Below, piece after piece: positions 1 through 10,071 of a stretch of 43,178 nt of DNA. This DNA is from CALMFQ01 sp964495595 (GTDB taxonomy: Bacteria > Pseudomonadota > Gammaproteobacteria > Burkholderiales > SCOH01): positions 1-43,178 of the forward strand of contig CAZBWH010000020.1 of NCBI GenBank assembly GCA_964495595.1, written 5' to 3'. The notes under the pieces were generated by a model. The model searched no databases. It saw nothing but the letters and a program-made list of their open reading frames with translations, and had not been told where the DNA came from. The translations under genes and the position numbers were made by a program. Each line of letters starts with the position of its first letter. Position 1 is the first letter of the stretch.

Positions 1-95
1 GGCCTGGCGCTGATCCTGGTGATGCTGTTGCGGCCGGAGGGCCTGTGGCCGTCGTCGCGGCGCAAGCAGGAAATGCATGCGGCGGAGGATGCGGC

Positions 96-99
<4 letters not shown>
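1..99 (+). CDS. Branched-chain amino acid ABC transporter permease, C-terminal end (partial)
   Basis: Frame 1 is open from the window edge to a TGA at 97-99 and encodes 32 residues: a hydrophobic stretch (ALILVMLL) followed by RPEGLW and a charged tail. This is the usual ending of LivM/LivH-type inner-membrane permeases. The stop overlaps the livG start in an ATGA arrangement, so it belongs to the same operon. LivM is more likely than LivH because it normally precedes livG directly, but the fragment is too short to decide. Confidence 0.7.
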
Positions 100-859
<760 letters not shown>

Positions 860-863
<4 letters not shown>

Positions 864-1570
864 GCCTGCTGGAAATTTCCAACCTGCAAGTCGCTTATGG
901 CGGCATCCAGGCGGTCAAGGGTATCGACCTGCGTATCGATATCGGCGAAACCGTGGCGCTGATCGGCGCCAATGGCGCCGGCAAGACCACCACGCTGAAA
1001 ACCATCGCCGGCCTGCTGAAACCGAGCGGCGGCCAGCTAAGTTATGCCGGACTGGACCTGAAACAACAGCCGAGCCACGCGCTGATCGGCAAGGGGCTCG
1101 CACTGGTGCCGGAAGGCCGCGGCATCTTCCCGCGGCTGACAGTCACCGAAAACCTGCAGATGGGCGCCTACCACCGTAACGACAAAACCGGCATCGCCGC
1201 CGATCTGGACAAGATGTTCGGCCTGTTCCCGCGCCTGAAGGAACGCGAAAGACAGCTGGCCGGCACACTGTCCGGCGGCGAACAGCAGATGGTCGCGATT
1301 GCCCGCGCGCTGATGGGGCGGCCGAAACTGCTGCTGCTGGATGAACCGTCGATGGGACTGGCACCGATCATCGTGCAGAAGATCTTCGACACCATCAAAC
1401 AGGTCGCCAGCGAAGGTGTCACCATCCTGCTGGTGGAGCAGAACGCCCGTGCCGCGCTGCAGATCAGCCAGCGCGGTTACGTGATGGAAAGCGGCCGGAT
1501 CACGCTCAGCGACAGCGCTGCCGAGCTGCTGGGCAGCGACAGTGTGCGCAAGGCTTACCTGGGGGAATGA
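860..1570 (+). CDS. livF: LivF, branched-chain amino acid ABC transporter ATP-binding protein
   Basis: 236-residue second ATPase of the Liv importer, expected to pair with LivG on the cytoplasmic face of the permeases. Walker A GANGAGKTT (36-44), LVPEGRGIFP (82-91, typical of LivF), signature LSGGEQ (137-142) and Walker B LLLLDEP (157-163) are intact. The start at 860 makes a 4-base ATGA overlap with livG; upstream in-frame starts would fall inside livG. The stop overlaps the next start, so translation is probably coupled along permease-livG-livF-ydcF. Confidence 0.93.
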
Positions 1571-2325
1571 TGGGCTGGCTACTCGCTGCGATGATTGGGG
1601 CCTGCCTGCTGCCTCCACTTAACTTGTTGCTGCTGGCCGGCATCGGGTATCTGCTTCGCAAGCAGTATCCCGCATGGGGCAATGGAATGATCGCCACCGC
1701 ACTGCTACTGCTGTGGCTACTCTCGTTGCCACTAGTCGCCAATCGCTTGTTGACCACCCTGGAAACCGATCCTGCACTCGAGATTTCCGCATTGCCGGCT
1801 GCCGATGCGATCGTAGTGCTCGGAGGTGGTGCATTCAAGGGAGCCCCCGAGTACGGCGGCGAGACGGTCAAGTATTTCACCCTGGAAAGACTGCGTTATG
1901 CCGCCCGTTTACAAAAAACCAGTGGCTTGCCGCTGCTGGTCACCGGGGGGCGGCCGGAAAAGGGCACCCCCGAAGCACAACTGATGGCACAAGCCCTGAG
2001 GGCCGACTTCCAGGTAAAGCCACACTGGCAGGAAACCGAATCGAACACCACCGCTGACAATGCCCGACTCTCGGCCAGGCTGCTGTTACCGGCCGGAAAA
2101 AGGCGCATCTTGCTGGTGACACATGCCTGGCATATGCGGCGCGCGGCCGCCAGCTTTCGCCAGGCCGGGTTTGAAGTCATTGCCGCCCCGACCATGGCGA
2201 CCCGGACAGATGCCGAGCTGGCGCCGTTTGACCTGTTACCGGCAGCAACCGGGCTGGTGCGCAGCTACCATGCGCTACATGAATGGATCGGCCTGGCCTG
2301 GTACCAGCTCAGTGGCAAAGCCTGA
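1567..2325 (+). CDS. YdcF/ElyC-like DUF218 envelope protein
   Basis: 252-residue inner-membrane protein with two N-terminal hydrophobic helices (about 4-31 and 40-59), then a DUF218 domain: VVLGGG (83-88), ESNTTADNA and ILLVTHAWHMRRA. The layout of two helices followed by DUF218 matches ElyC (YcbC) of E. coli, linked to envelope and undecaprenyl-phosphate metabolism; the exact reaction is not established. The ATG at 1567 overlaps the livF stop (ATGA; a second ATG follows directly at 1570), which is an unusual partner for an amino-acid transporter. Family assignment is firm; function is inferred. Confidence 0.85.
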   Translation: MMGWLLAAMIGACLLPPLNLLLLAGIGYLLRKQYPAWGNGMIATALLLLWLLSLPLVANRLLTTLETDPALEISALPAADAIVVLGGGAFKGAPEYGGETVKYFTLERLRYAARLQKTSGLPLLVTGGRPEKGTPEAQLMAQALRADFQVKPHWQETESNTTADNARLSARLLLPAGKRRILLVTHAWHMRRAAASFRQAGFEVIAAPTMATRTDAELAPFDLLPAATGLVRSYHALHEWIGLAWYQLSGKA

Positions 2326-2367
2326 TTCCGTACGCCCCCGGTTGCACCGGGCAACTTTATCCGCACA

Positions 2368-2394
2368 TTGAATGCCGGCTGGATTTGCTATATT
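2368..2394 (+). promoter_or_regulatory. Possible sigma70-type promoter of hemH
   Basis: TTGAAT at 2368-2373 and TATATT at 2389-2394 are separated by 15 bases, slightly short of the 17-base optimum. Transcription would begin near 2401, about 22 bases before the hemH ATG, leaving room for the CGAGG ribosome site. Pattern-based only. Confidence 0.35.
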
Positions 2395-2422
2395 GCTGCG
2401 TTTACCGCAACGAGGCGCCATC

Positions 2423-3532
2423 ATGCCCGATCACTACTTGCCTGAACCCGCTTTCGATCACGCCCAGCTCGCCCGTGTCGGCGTATTACTGATCAATCTC
2501 GGCACCCCCGCTACCCCCACGGCGGCGGCCCTCCGACCGTATCTGGCCGAATTCCTCAGCGACCCGCGTGTGGTTGAGATCCCTCGTTGGCTCTGGTGGC
2601 CGATCCTGCACGGTATCATCTTGCGAACCCGCCCAAAGAAGTCGGCGGCAAAATATGCCCAGATCTGGACCCGCGACGGATCGCCGCTCAAGCTACATAC
2701 CGAGAAACTGGCCCGCCTGTTGCAAGGCTACTGGGCCAACAGCGGCCGCCCCTCACTGATTGTCGAGAGCGCCATGCGCTACGGTCAGCCCACGATTGAA
2801 CCGGCGTTGCAACGCCTGAAGCAGCAAGGCTGCCAACGCATCCTGATTGTGCCACTCTATCCGCAATATGCAGCCAGTAGCACCGCTTCAGCACTGGATG
2901 AGGTGTACAGGGTGCTGCAGCAAATGCGCAACATGCCCGAAATCCGGGTAATCAAGCACTTTCACGACCACCCGGCCTATATTCAGGCACTGGCTACCCG
3001 CATCCAGGCTCACTGGCAGCAACAGGGCCGGCCAGACAAACTGGTAATGAGCTTTCATGGCGTACCCCGGTTTTCCCTTGACCGGGGAGATCCGTATCAC
3101 TGCGAATGCCACAAGACGGCCCGTCTACTCGCCACAGCCCTGTCACTGGGCAAGGATCAGTACGAAGTTGCCTTTCAGTCCCGTTTTGGCCGTGCCGAAT
3201 GGCTAAAGCCGTATCTGAACGACACATTGCAGCGCCTGGGCAAGGGCGGAACCGGCACGCTTGATGTCGTTTGCCCGGGCTTTGTCGCTGACTGCCTCGA
3301 AACGCTGGAAGAGATTGCCCTGGAGGGCAAGCAGACGTTTCTGTCTAGCGGTGGCAAGCAATATCGTTACATCCCCTGCCTCAACAACGAGCCTGTCTGG
3401 GTCGATGCCATGATCGCCATCATCGAGCCCCATCTGCAAGGCTGGCTACCCGCTGCTGCCGACGCCCATCTTGCAGCGGAACAGGCCGACCAGCGCCGGG
3501 CAATGGCACTGGCCATGGGAGCAAAGAAATGA
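2423..3532 (+). CDS. hemH: Ferrochelatase
   Basis: 369-residue ferrochelatase, which inserts ferrous iron into protoporphyrin IX in the last step of heme synthesis. Family landmarks are INLGTPATPT (24-33), FLSDPRVVEIP (44-54), ESAMRYGQP (115-123), LYPQYAASST (145-154), SFHGVP with catalytic His 212, and VCPGFVADCLETLEEI (283-298) with the conserved Glu. The ATG at 2423 was preferred over an upstream in-frame start at 2372 because homology begins after it and CGAGG lies at a suitable distance. The C terminus carries an Ala-rich extension after about residue 340. Confidence 0.95.
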   Translation: MPDHYLPEPAFDHAQLARVGVLLINLGTPATPTAAALRPYLAEFLSDPRVVEIPRWLWWPILHGIILRTRPKKSAAKYAQIWTRDGSPLKLHTEKLARLLQGYWANSGRPSLIVESAMRYGQPTIEPALQRLKQQGCQRILIVPLYPQYAASSTASALDEVYRVLQQMRNMPEIRVIKHFHDHPAYIQALATRIQAHWQQQGRPDKLVMSFHGVPRFSLDRGDPYHCECHKTARLLATALSLGKDQYEVAFQSRFGRAEWLKPYLNDTLQRLGKGGTGTLDVVCPGFVADCLETLEEIALEGKQTFLSSGGKQYRYIPCLNNEPVWVDAMIAIIEPHLQGWLPAAADAHLAAEQADQRRAMALAMGAKK

Positions 3533-3639
3533 CATCGCCCGCTCACCATCGCTCAAGTCTGCCCGCCTGCTGCCGATAACCGGATCATCCCTTCCCGATT
3601 CACCTGCACTCCCTCCGTTTACGGTGGCAGGAGGTCATC

Positions 3640-4698
3640 ATGCATATCCAGCAGAGCAACATCTCCATGGCCAGCCAGCACCGGCTGAGCCGTGTATTTC
3701 AGCAGTTCGAAAGACTTGAACAATGGTCGGGCCAGCGGCCGGCGGCCAATATGGGGTCCGGGCAGGACCGGGTCTCTCTGTCAGCACAGGGGCAGGCATT
3801 GGCCACGCAATCCCGCGAGGCAGATCACTCACGTAGCATCGACAAGACTCGCGACAAGGACGACGACAGCCATCTGGACCCCCAGCTAAGGTTAATCAAA
3901 CAGGCTGTTGAAGCCATCACCGGCCAAAAAATCCGGCTGATCAACCTGCAGGATCTACAGGTGGATGCCCAGCGCAGCGAGAGCATGGAACAGGTTGCCA
4001 ATCTACAGCAGGGCAACGGCCAGGCCGGATTTGGCGTTGATTACCAATATCATGCCGAATATCACGAAACCGAGTCTCTGGATTTTTCCGCCCGCGGCAC
4101 GGTTGTCACTGCAGATGGCCAGAAGCTTGAATTCCAGCTCGATCTGTCCTTGCAGCGCGAATTTCACCTGCAAAGCGACACCCGAATCCAGCTAGGGGAT
4201 GCGGTACAACGCAAGGACCCACTGGTCATCAATCTGAATGCATCCGCGGCGCAACTCACCCGGCAAAAATATGAATTCGATCTGGATGCCGACGGCAAGA
4301 CAGAACAGGTGTCGATGCTGCAGCCGGGCAGCGGCTTTCTGGCTCTGGATCGCAACGATGACGGCAAGGTCAACGATGGCACTGAGTTGTTCGGCACACG
4401 CAGCGGCAATGGCTTTTCCGATCTGGCCGCATTCGACGATGACGGCAACCAATGGATCGACGAAGCCGACGCCATCTTCAAACGTCTGCAGGTCTGGTTC
4501 AAGGATGCCAACGGGCAGGATCAGTTGCTCGACATGCAGGCGGCCAACATTGGCGCCATTTTCCTCGGAAGCCAGCAAACTGATTTCCGCCATGCGGATG
4601 CAGACAACCGCACCCAGGGAGATCTGCGCAGCACCGGCGTTTTCCTGACCGAAGACGGCAAGGCAGGCTCGGTACAACAGATCGACTTGGCAGTCTGA
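3640..4698 (+). CDS. Protein with EF-hand-like calcium loops, function unknown
   Basis: 352 residues, no signal peptide or membrane helix. The N-terminal 80 residues are polar and low in order. A beta-rich middle (about 130-200) precedes three acidic loops resembling EF-hand or dockerin calcium loops: around 214-219, 237-249 (DRNDDGKVNDGTE) and 266-277 (DDDGNQWIDEAD). The block with TELFG, GFSDLAAFD and IGAIFLGS recurs in bacterial proteins usually annotated only as calcium-binding or hypothetical. The start has a strong AGGAGG site 6 bases upstream. It is a single-gene unit ending at a terminator; the role is not known. Confidence 0.75.
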   Translation: MHIQQSNISMASQHRLSRVFQQFERLEQWSGQRPAANMGSGQDRVSLSAQGQALATQSREADHSRSIDKTRDKDDDSHLDPQLRLIKQAVEAITGQKIRLINLQDLQVDAQRSESMEQVANLQQGNGQAGFGVDYQYHAEYHETESLDFSARGTVVTADGQKLEFQLDLSLQREFHLQSDTRIQLGDAVQRKDPLVINLNASAAQLTRQKYEFDLDADGKTEQVSMLQPGSGFLALDRNDDGKVNDGTELFGTRSGNGFSDLAAFDDDGNQWIDEADAIFKRLQVWFKDANGQDQLLDMQAANIGAIFLGSQQTDFRHADADNRTQGDLRSTGVFLTEDGKAGSVQQIDLAV

Positions 4699-4725
4699 AC
4701 CCCGCTCAAGATAAAATGTCTTAAT

Positions 4726-4758
4726 GCCACGCCCGGCTTACCCGGGCGTGGCCTTTTT
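4726..4758 (+). terminator. Rho-independent terminator after the calcium-loop protein
   Basis: An 11-bp perfect stem (4726-4736 with 4742-4752), a 5-base loop (CTTAC) and a run of five T at 4754-4758. It lies 27 bases after the stop codon and separates this gene from the Liv binding protein. Confidence 0.85.
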
Positions 4759-4790
4759 GCGCACCACAACACATACAGAGGACACCTGCA

Positions 4791-6014
4791 ATGACATTCG
4801 CGCGACTGACCCTGATAGCTGCAGCCGTAGCAGCAATCACCGCCTGTGGCAAAAAGCCGGACACACCGCCTCCGGCTACCTCCACACCCGCCGCAGCGCC
4901 CGCAGCTGGAGAAACGGTTGTCAAGATCGGCCACGCAGCGCCGTTGACCGGATCGATCGCCCATCTTGGCAAGGACAATGAAAACGGCGCCCGGCTGGCC
5001 ATCGACGAAATCAACGCTGCCGGGCTCGAAATCGGTGGCAGGAAAATCCGGCTGGAGCTGGTTTCTGAAGACGATCAGGCCGATGCAAAAACCGCCACAA
5101 CCGTGGCTCAGCGACTGGTAGACGCCAAAGTGTCCGGCGTAGTCGGGCACCTGAACTCGGGAACCACAATTCCTGCCTCGAAAATATACAGTGATGCCGG
5201 CATCCCGCAGATTTCCCCTTCTGCCACCAACCCGGATTTCACCCAGGCCGGCTTTAAAACGGCCTACCGTGTCATTGCCAACGATGTCGCGCAGGGCAAG
5301 GCACTGGGCGAATTCGCCGTCGACACGCTAAAGGCCAGAAACATCGCAGTAATCGACGACAAAACCGCTTACGGCCAGGGTTTGGCCACTGAATTCGAAA
5401 AGGCGGCCAAGGCCAGAGGTGCCAGTATCGTTACCCACGAATCCACCCAGAACGACAAAACCGACTTCAAGGCGATCCTGACCAATGTCAAAGCCAAGCA
5501 GCCGGAGGTTATTTTCTTTGGTGGCATGGACGCTCAGGCCGGCCCGATGGCGCAACAAATGAAACAACTGGGCATCGCGGCCAAACTGCTTGGCGGCGAC
5601 GGATTCCAGTCGCCCAAGTTCATCGAACTGGCTGGAGCAGCCGCAGAAGGACAGTACGCGTCCAGCCCCGGAATGCCGAAGGAACAACTGCCAGGCTTTG
5701 GCGACTTCAACGACAAATACCAGAAGAAGTTCAACAGCGAAATCCAGATTTATGCGCCGTATTGCTACGATGCCGTCAAAGTGATGGTTGAGGCAATGAA
5801 GCGCGCCAATTCGACAGAGCCGGCCAAATATCTGCCCGAGTTGGCAAAGACCGACCTGCAGGGCGTATCCGGCCCGATCAAGTTTGACGACAAGGGCGAC
5901 ATCGTTGGCGGCTCGGTCACCATTTACCAAGCCAAAGGTGGCAAATGGGAAGTGCTGACCACGGTTGGCGGCAGCGCCGCTCCGGCACCCGGCGCACAAG
6001 CCAGCAAGCCATAA
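4791..6014 (+). CDS. Branched-chain amino acid ABC transporter substrate-binding lipoprotein (LivK-like)
   Basis: 407 residues. The N terminus is a lipoprotein signal with lipobox ITAC (Cys 19), then a Pro/Ala-rich linker (about 23-40) and a type I periplasmic binding fold of the LivK/LivJ family: VKIGHAAPLTGSIAHLGKD, GARLAIDEINAAG and a C-terminal YCYDAVKVMVEAM helix. It should capture branched-chain or related amino acids for the LivFGHM permease. It stands apart from livGF, beyond three unrelated genes and a terminator, so it is probably transcribed alone. A lipid-anchored form is less usual than the soluble LivK of enterics. Confidence 0.9.
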   Translation: MTFARLTLIAAAVAAITACGKKPDTPPPATSTPAAAPAAGETVVKIGHAAPLTGSIAHLGKDNENGARLAIDEINAAGLEIGGRKIRLELVSEDDQADAKTATTVAQRLVDAKVSGVVGHLNSGTTIPASKIYSDAGIPQISPSATNPDFTQAGFKTAYRVIANDVAQGKALGEFAVDTLKARNIAVIDDKTAYGQGLATEFEKAAKARGASIVTHESTQNDKTDFKAILTNVKAKQPEVIFFGGMDAQAGPMAQQMKQLGIAAKLLGGDGFQSPKFIELAGAAAEGQYASSPGMPKEQLPGFGDFNDKYQKKFNSEIQIYAPYCYDAVKVMVEAMKRANSTEPAKYLPELAKTDLQGVSGPIKFDDKGDIVGGSVTIYQAKGGKWEVLTTVGGSAAPAPGAQASKP

Positions 6015-6039
6015 GCCGTCAATCCAGCCCCGGCTGAGC

Positions 6040-6063
6040 ACGGCATCCGCGGGTGCCGTTTTT
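6040..6063 (+). terminator. Probable rho-independent terminator after the Liv binding protein
   Basis: A GC-rich inverted repeat CGGCATC / GGTGCCG (6041-6058, one G-T pair) around a small GC loop is followed by TTTTT (6059-6063), 26 bases after the stop. Confidence 0.65.
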
Positions 6064-6185
6064 CCAGCCTGGCAGTCAAGGGCAGCCCAACCAACCAAGC
6101 CAGAGACGACAGCGGTTTGTACAGCCGCAGTACAGGGCATGTGCTAGATTGGATTGGCACCCCATCATCGAGCGGAGAAGGCGTA

Positions 6186-7352
6186 ATGGATTTGACCCCC
6201 CTATTCCGGTTAATGGCCGAAAAGAAGGCCTCCGACCTGTTTTTCACCGCTGGCGCGCCGATCCAGATCAAGATTCAAGGTTCGCTGATGCCAGTCAACC
6301 AGCAAGTGCTGGATCCGGATCAGGTCAAGCAATGTGCCTACAGCCTGATGTCCGCCGAGCGCATTGCCCGCTTTGAACAAGAGCTGGAGATGAACTTCGG
6401 CTTTCCGCTGCGCGATGTCGGCAGCTTCCGGGTCAATGTATTCAAGCAGCGCGGAGTGGTCGCCATGGTGATTCGCTACATCAGGGCGACAGCACCCACG
6501 CTGCAGGAACTCGGTGTGCCGGAAATGCTGAGCGAACTGGCCACCCTGAAACGTGGCCTGATCCTGATCGTAGGCGCAACCGGCAGCGGCAAATCGTCCA
6601 CCATGACGGCGATGCTGGATCACCGCAACGCGACCCGCCCTGGCCACATCCTCACCATCGAAGATCCGCTGGAATTCTTGTACAAACACAAGAAATCCAT
6701 CGTCAACCAGCGCGAGGTCGGGGTCGACACCCACAGCTACCACGATGCCCTGAAGAATGCTATGCGCGAGGCGCCGGATGTGCTGATGCTGGGCGAGATC
6801 CGCGACAAGGATACGATGCAGCATGCGATTACCTACGCGCAATCGGGCCATCTGTGCATTTCCACCCTGCATGCCAACAACAGCTACCACACGATGAACC
6901 GGATCATCAGTTTTTTCCCGGAAGAAGCCCGGCCATCGTTTCTGCTGGATTTGTCGGTGTGTCTGCGGGCGGTGATTTCGCAGCGGCTGGTGCGCGGCAT
7001 CGACGGCAAGCTGCTGCCGGCAGTGGAGGTGATGATCAACAATAACCGGATTGCCGAGTTGATCCGCAACGGTCAGGTCAACGAGATCAAGGAAGCGATG
7101 GAAAATTCGTTGTCCAAAGAATCGCAGACCTTCGAGCAATCGCTGTACAAGCTGTACAAGGAAGGCAAAATCACCCTGGACGAGGCCATGCTGAACGCCG
7201 ATTCTCCCACCAATCTGCACTGGCTGGTCAGCCACGGCCAAAGCGCCGAGGAACACGAGGCGGAGTTGCAGGCGCAGGAACCGCAACGCAAGCCCGGCCC
7301 GGATGGCGGCGAGGCGATCAGCTTCGACATTGACCTGATCGATAGCCATTAG
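6186..7352 (+). CDS. pilU: PilU, type IV pilus retraction ATPase paralogue
   Basis: 388-residue cytosolic hexameric ATPase that assists PilT in depolymerising type IV pili (twitching, DNA uptake). Visible are the N-terminal ASDLFFTAGAP motif, Walker A GATGSGKSS (130-138), Asp-box region (about 154-170), Walker B VLMLGEIRD (199-207) and His box HLCISTLHANN (221-231). The long C-terminal region and the MDLTPL start resemble PilU more than PilT. The ATG at 6186 has GGAGAAGG upstream; an in-frame TTG at 6117 lacks homology. In Pseudomonas pilU follows pilT; here no pilT is adjacent. Confidence 0.92.
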   Translation: MDLTPLFRLMAEKKASDLFFTAGAPIQIKIQGSLMPVNQQVLDPDQVKQCAYSLMSAERIARFEQELEMNFGFPLRDVGSFRVNVFKQRGVVAMVIRYIRATAPTLQELGVPEMLSELATLKRGLILIVGATGSGKSSTMTAMLDHRNATRPGHILTIEDPLEFLYKHKKSIVNQREVGVDTHSYHDALKNAMREAPDVLMLGEIRDKDTMQHAITYAQSGHLCISTLHANNSYHTMNRIISFFPEEARPSFLLDLSVCLRAVISQRLVRGIDGKLLPAVEVMINNNRIAELIRNGQVNEIKEAMENSLSKESQTFEQSLYKLYKEGKITLDEAMLNADSPTNLHWLVSHGQSAEEHEAELQAQEPQRKPGPDGGEAISFDIDLIDSH

Positions 7353-7373
7353 CAGCCAGGCTGCAAGGCAATA

Positions 7374-7410
7374 CCAGAGCGGCCTCCAGCCCGTCTGCGC
7401 GCCGCTCTGG
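7374..7410 (+). repeat. Long GC-rich inverted repeat downstream of pilU
   Basis: CCAGAGCGGC (7374-7383) pairs perfectly with GCCGCTCTGG (7401-7410) across a 17-base loop. A 12-base palindrome GGCCTGCAGGCC follows at about 7414-7425. No T-run follows, so this is not a simple terminator; it may protect the 3' end of the pilU mRNA. Confidence 0.5.
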
Positions 7411-7439
7411 ATGCGGCCTGCAGGCCGGCGGGATAAAAC

Positions 7440-7475
7440 AATGCCACACAGCGCAAGCGTGGCATTGGAATTTTT
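7440..7475 (+). terminator. Terminator between convergent pilU and ppsA
   Basis: AATGCCAC (7440-7447) pairs with GTGGCATT (7459-7466), followed by GGAA and five T (7471-7475). On the minus strand the same stem is followed by GTTTTA, so it could also stop ppsA transcription, whose gene ends at 7531. Confidence 0.7.
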
Positions 7476-7530
7476 GGACAAGCGGCAGGCGGGATGAGGC
7501 GATTCATTCACCCGCGCTGCCGATGATGAA

Positions 7531-9915
7531 TTAGCGCTTCAGTTCCTTGGCCAGATAGATCCAGGTTTCCACCACCGTGTCCGGATTGAGCGACACGGTT
7601 TCGATGCCCTCTTCCACCAGCCACTTGGCCAGGTCCGGATGATCCGATGGCCCCTGGCCGCAGATGCCGATGTATTTGCCCTGCTTGCGGCAGGCCTTGA
7701 TCGCCATCGACAGCATGGCTTTCACTGCGTCGTTGCGCTCGTCGAACAGGTTGGCAATCGGCCCGCCCGAGTCGCGGTCCAGCGCCAGGGTCAGCTGGGT
7801 CATGTCGTTCGAGCCGATTGAGAAGCCGTCGAAATATTCGAGGAACTGTTCGGCCAGGATGGCGTTGGATGGAATCTCGCACATCATGATCAGCCGCAGG
7901 CCATTCTCGCCACGCCGCAGCCCGTTGGCAGCCAGCAGATCAACCACCTTGCGTGCTTCGTCCAGCGTACGCACAAACGGAATCATCACCTCAATATTGG
8001 TCAGACCCATGATGTTGCGGACTTTTTTCAGCGCCCGGCATTCCAGCTCGAAGCAATCGCGGAACGATTCGCTGATGTAGCGCGATGCGCCCCGGAACCC
8101 GATCATCGGGTTCTCTTCATGCGGCTCGAACAGGCTGCCGCCGATCAGATTAGAGTACTCGTTCGACTTGAAGTCGGACATGCGCACAATCACTTTTTTC
8201 GGCGCAAACGCAGCGCCAATGGTGGCAATGCCTTCCACCAGCCGTTCAACGTAGAATTCAACCGGGTTGGCATAGCCACCAATCCGCTCGTCGATCTGCT
8301 CTTTCACTTCATCCGGAATGTTCGGGTAGCCCAGCAAGGCCTTGGGGTGAATGCCGATCATCCGGTTGATGATGAACTCCAGCCGCGCCAGCCCGACGCC
8401 CTCGTTCGGCAAATGGGCAAAATCGAACGCCAGCTCCGGATTGCCAACGTTCATCATCAGCTTGACCGGCGAAGCGGGCATTTTATCCAGCGCCAGATCG
8501 ATCACTTCTACATTGAGCAAACCGTTGTAGATGTTACCGGTGTCACCCTCGGCGCAAGAGACTGTCACCTGCATGCCGTCTTCGAGCACATCGGTCGCAT
8601 CGCCGCAGCCAACCACAGCAGGAATGCCAAGCTCGCGGGCGATGATCGCGGCGTGGCAAGTGCGGCCACCACGATTGGTGACAATTGCCGCTGCCCGCTT
8701 CATCACCGGCTCCCAGTCCGGGTCGGTCATGTCGGTGACCAGCACATCGCCCTGCTTGACACGATCCATCTGCGATACATCGTTGATCAACCGTACCACG
8801 CCCTGGCCGACCCTCTGGCCAATGGCACGGCCCGACGCCAGAATCTCGGATTTGTCGTTGATCCGGTAACGGCGCAAGGTTTCCACCCGCGCCTCCTGCG
8901 ATTTCACCGTTTCCGGACGGGCCTGCAGGATATACAGCTTGCCGTCGCCACCGTCGCGGCCCCACTCGATATCCATCGGGCGCTGGTAGTGTTTTTCGAT
9001 GATCAAGGCGTAGCGGGCCAGTTCTTCCACTTCGGCATCGCTAATGGAATACACCCGCTGATCTGCCGCCGGCACATCAATGGTCTTGACCGAGCGGCCT
9101 GCTTCACGTGCCTCGGTAAACACCATCTTGATCAGTTTCGAGCCGCGGTTGCGGCGCAGCACAGCCGGCCGGCCGGCCGCCAGTGTCGGCTTGTGCACAT
9201 AGAATTCGTCCGGATTGACCGCGCCCTGAACCACGGTCTCACCCAAGCCATACGAGGCGGTAATGAACACCACGTCGTTGAAGCCGGATTCGGTATCAAT
9301 GGTGAACATCACGCCCGACGCACCAGAGTCCGATCGCACCATCCGCTGCACCCCGGCCGACAGCGCCACTTCGCCGTGGGCAAATCCCTTGTGCACCCGG
9401 TAGGCAATCGCCCGGTCGTTGTACAACGATGCAAACACATGCTTGATTGCAGTCTTGACGTTGTCCAGACCATGAATATTAAGAAATGTCTCCTGCTGGC
9501 CGGCAAACGAGGCATCTGGCAAATCTTCAGCCGTGGCAGACGACCGCACCGCCAGCGAAATATCGGTGCCGGCATCGGCCACCATCTGACGGTAAGCCTC
9601 GGCCACTTCCCGCTCCAGCTTGTCCGGGAAAGGGGTATCGACAATCCACTGCCGGATCTGCGCCCCGACTTTTGCCAGGGTCGCCACGTCATCGATATTC
9701 AACGGCTGCAAGGCCGCCTCGATCCGCTGCGCCAGGCCGTCGTGCTGCAGGAAATCACGATACGCCTGCGCCGTGGTTGCGAAGCCACCCGGCACACGGA
9801 CACCGGAACTGGCCAACTGGCTGATCATCTCGCCCAGCGAAGCGTTCTTGCCGCCCACCTGCTCGACATCGGTCATACGCAGTTTTTCGAACCAAATGAC
9901 GTAATTCTCTGACAT
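7531..9915 (-). CDS. ppsA: Phosphoenolpyruvate synthase
   Basis: 794 residues, matching the family length. It converts pyruvate and ATP to PEP, AMP and phosphate for gluconeogenesis. The N-terminal PPDK-type ATP-binding domain (about 1-340) includes GGKNASLGEM and AVRSSATAEDLPDASFAGQQ. The central swivelling domain has GGRTCHAAIIA, where His is the phosphocarrier and the nearby Thr is the residue modified by PpsR in relatives. The C-terminal PEP/pyruvate barrel ends with SNDMTQLTLALDRDSG and GQGPSDHP. The second ATG (9915) was chosen over 9924 because AGGA lies 9 bases before it but abuts the first ATG. It is divergent from ppsR. Confidence 0.95.
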   Translation of the reverse strand: MSENYVIWFEKLRMTDVEQVGGKNASLGEMISQLASSGVRVPGGFATTAQAYRDFLQHDGLAQRIEAALQPLNIDDVATLAKVGAQIRQWIVDTPFPDKLEREVAEAYRQMVADAGTDISLAVRSSATAEDLPDASFAGQQETFLNIHGLDNVKTAIKHVFASLYNDRAIAYRVHKGFAHGEVALSAGVQRMVRSDSGASGVMFTIDTESGFNDVVFITASYGLGETVVQGAVNPDEFYVHKPTLAAGRPAVLRRNRGSKLIKMVFTEAREAGRSVKTIDVPAADQRVYSISDAEVEELARYALIIEKHYQRPMDIEWGRDGGDGKLYILQARPETVKSQEARVETLRRYRINDKSEILASGRAIGQRVGQGVVRLINDVSQMDRVKQGDVLVTDMTDPDWEPVMKRAAAIVTNRGGRTCHAAIIARELGIPAVVGCGDATDVLEDGMQVTVSCAEGDTGNIYNGLLNVEVIDLALDKMPASPVKLMMNVGNPELAFDFAHLPNEGVGLARLEFIINRMIGIHPKALLGYPNIPDEVKEQIDERIGGYANPVEFYVERLVEGIATIGAAFAPKKVIVRMSDFKSNEYSNLIGGSLFEPHEENPMIGFRGASRYISESFRDCFELECRALKKVRNIMGLTNIEVMIPFVRTLDEARKVVDLLAANGLRRGENGLRLIMMCEIPSNAILAEQFLEYFDGFSIGSNDMTQLTLALDRDSGGPIANLFDERNDAVKAMLSMAIKACRKQGKYIGICGQGPSDHPDLAKWLVEEGIETVSLNPDTVVETWIYLAKELKR

Positions 9916-10071
9916 CTCAAACATTCCTGTTCTGGATTAGGGATAAGAACCGCAAACCGCGGATTTTACCGGTTTTACCGGCAGATGGGCACTGCCACAA
10001 CAGCAAGCGCAGTTCCCGTTGGCATGGGCATGGACTATGCTTCATCCCATCAATACCCGTAAGGATAGCCA

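Noticed and set aside
6210..7511. 433-codon open frame on the minus strand opposite pilU
   Set aside because: Shadow of pilU; composition is biased and no motif is seen.
8119..9912. 597-codon open frame on the plus strand opposite ppsA
   Set aside because: It is antisense to a complete, strongly conserved ppsA, has a His/Arg/Gln-rich composition typical of a high-G+C shadow frame and no recognisable domain.
10030..10045. TATGCT as a -10 box for ppsR
   Set aside because: The only candidate -35 (TTGGCA) is 11 bases away, which is too close for sigma70.
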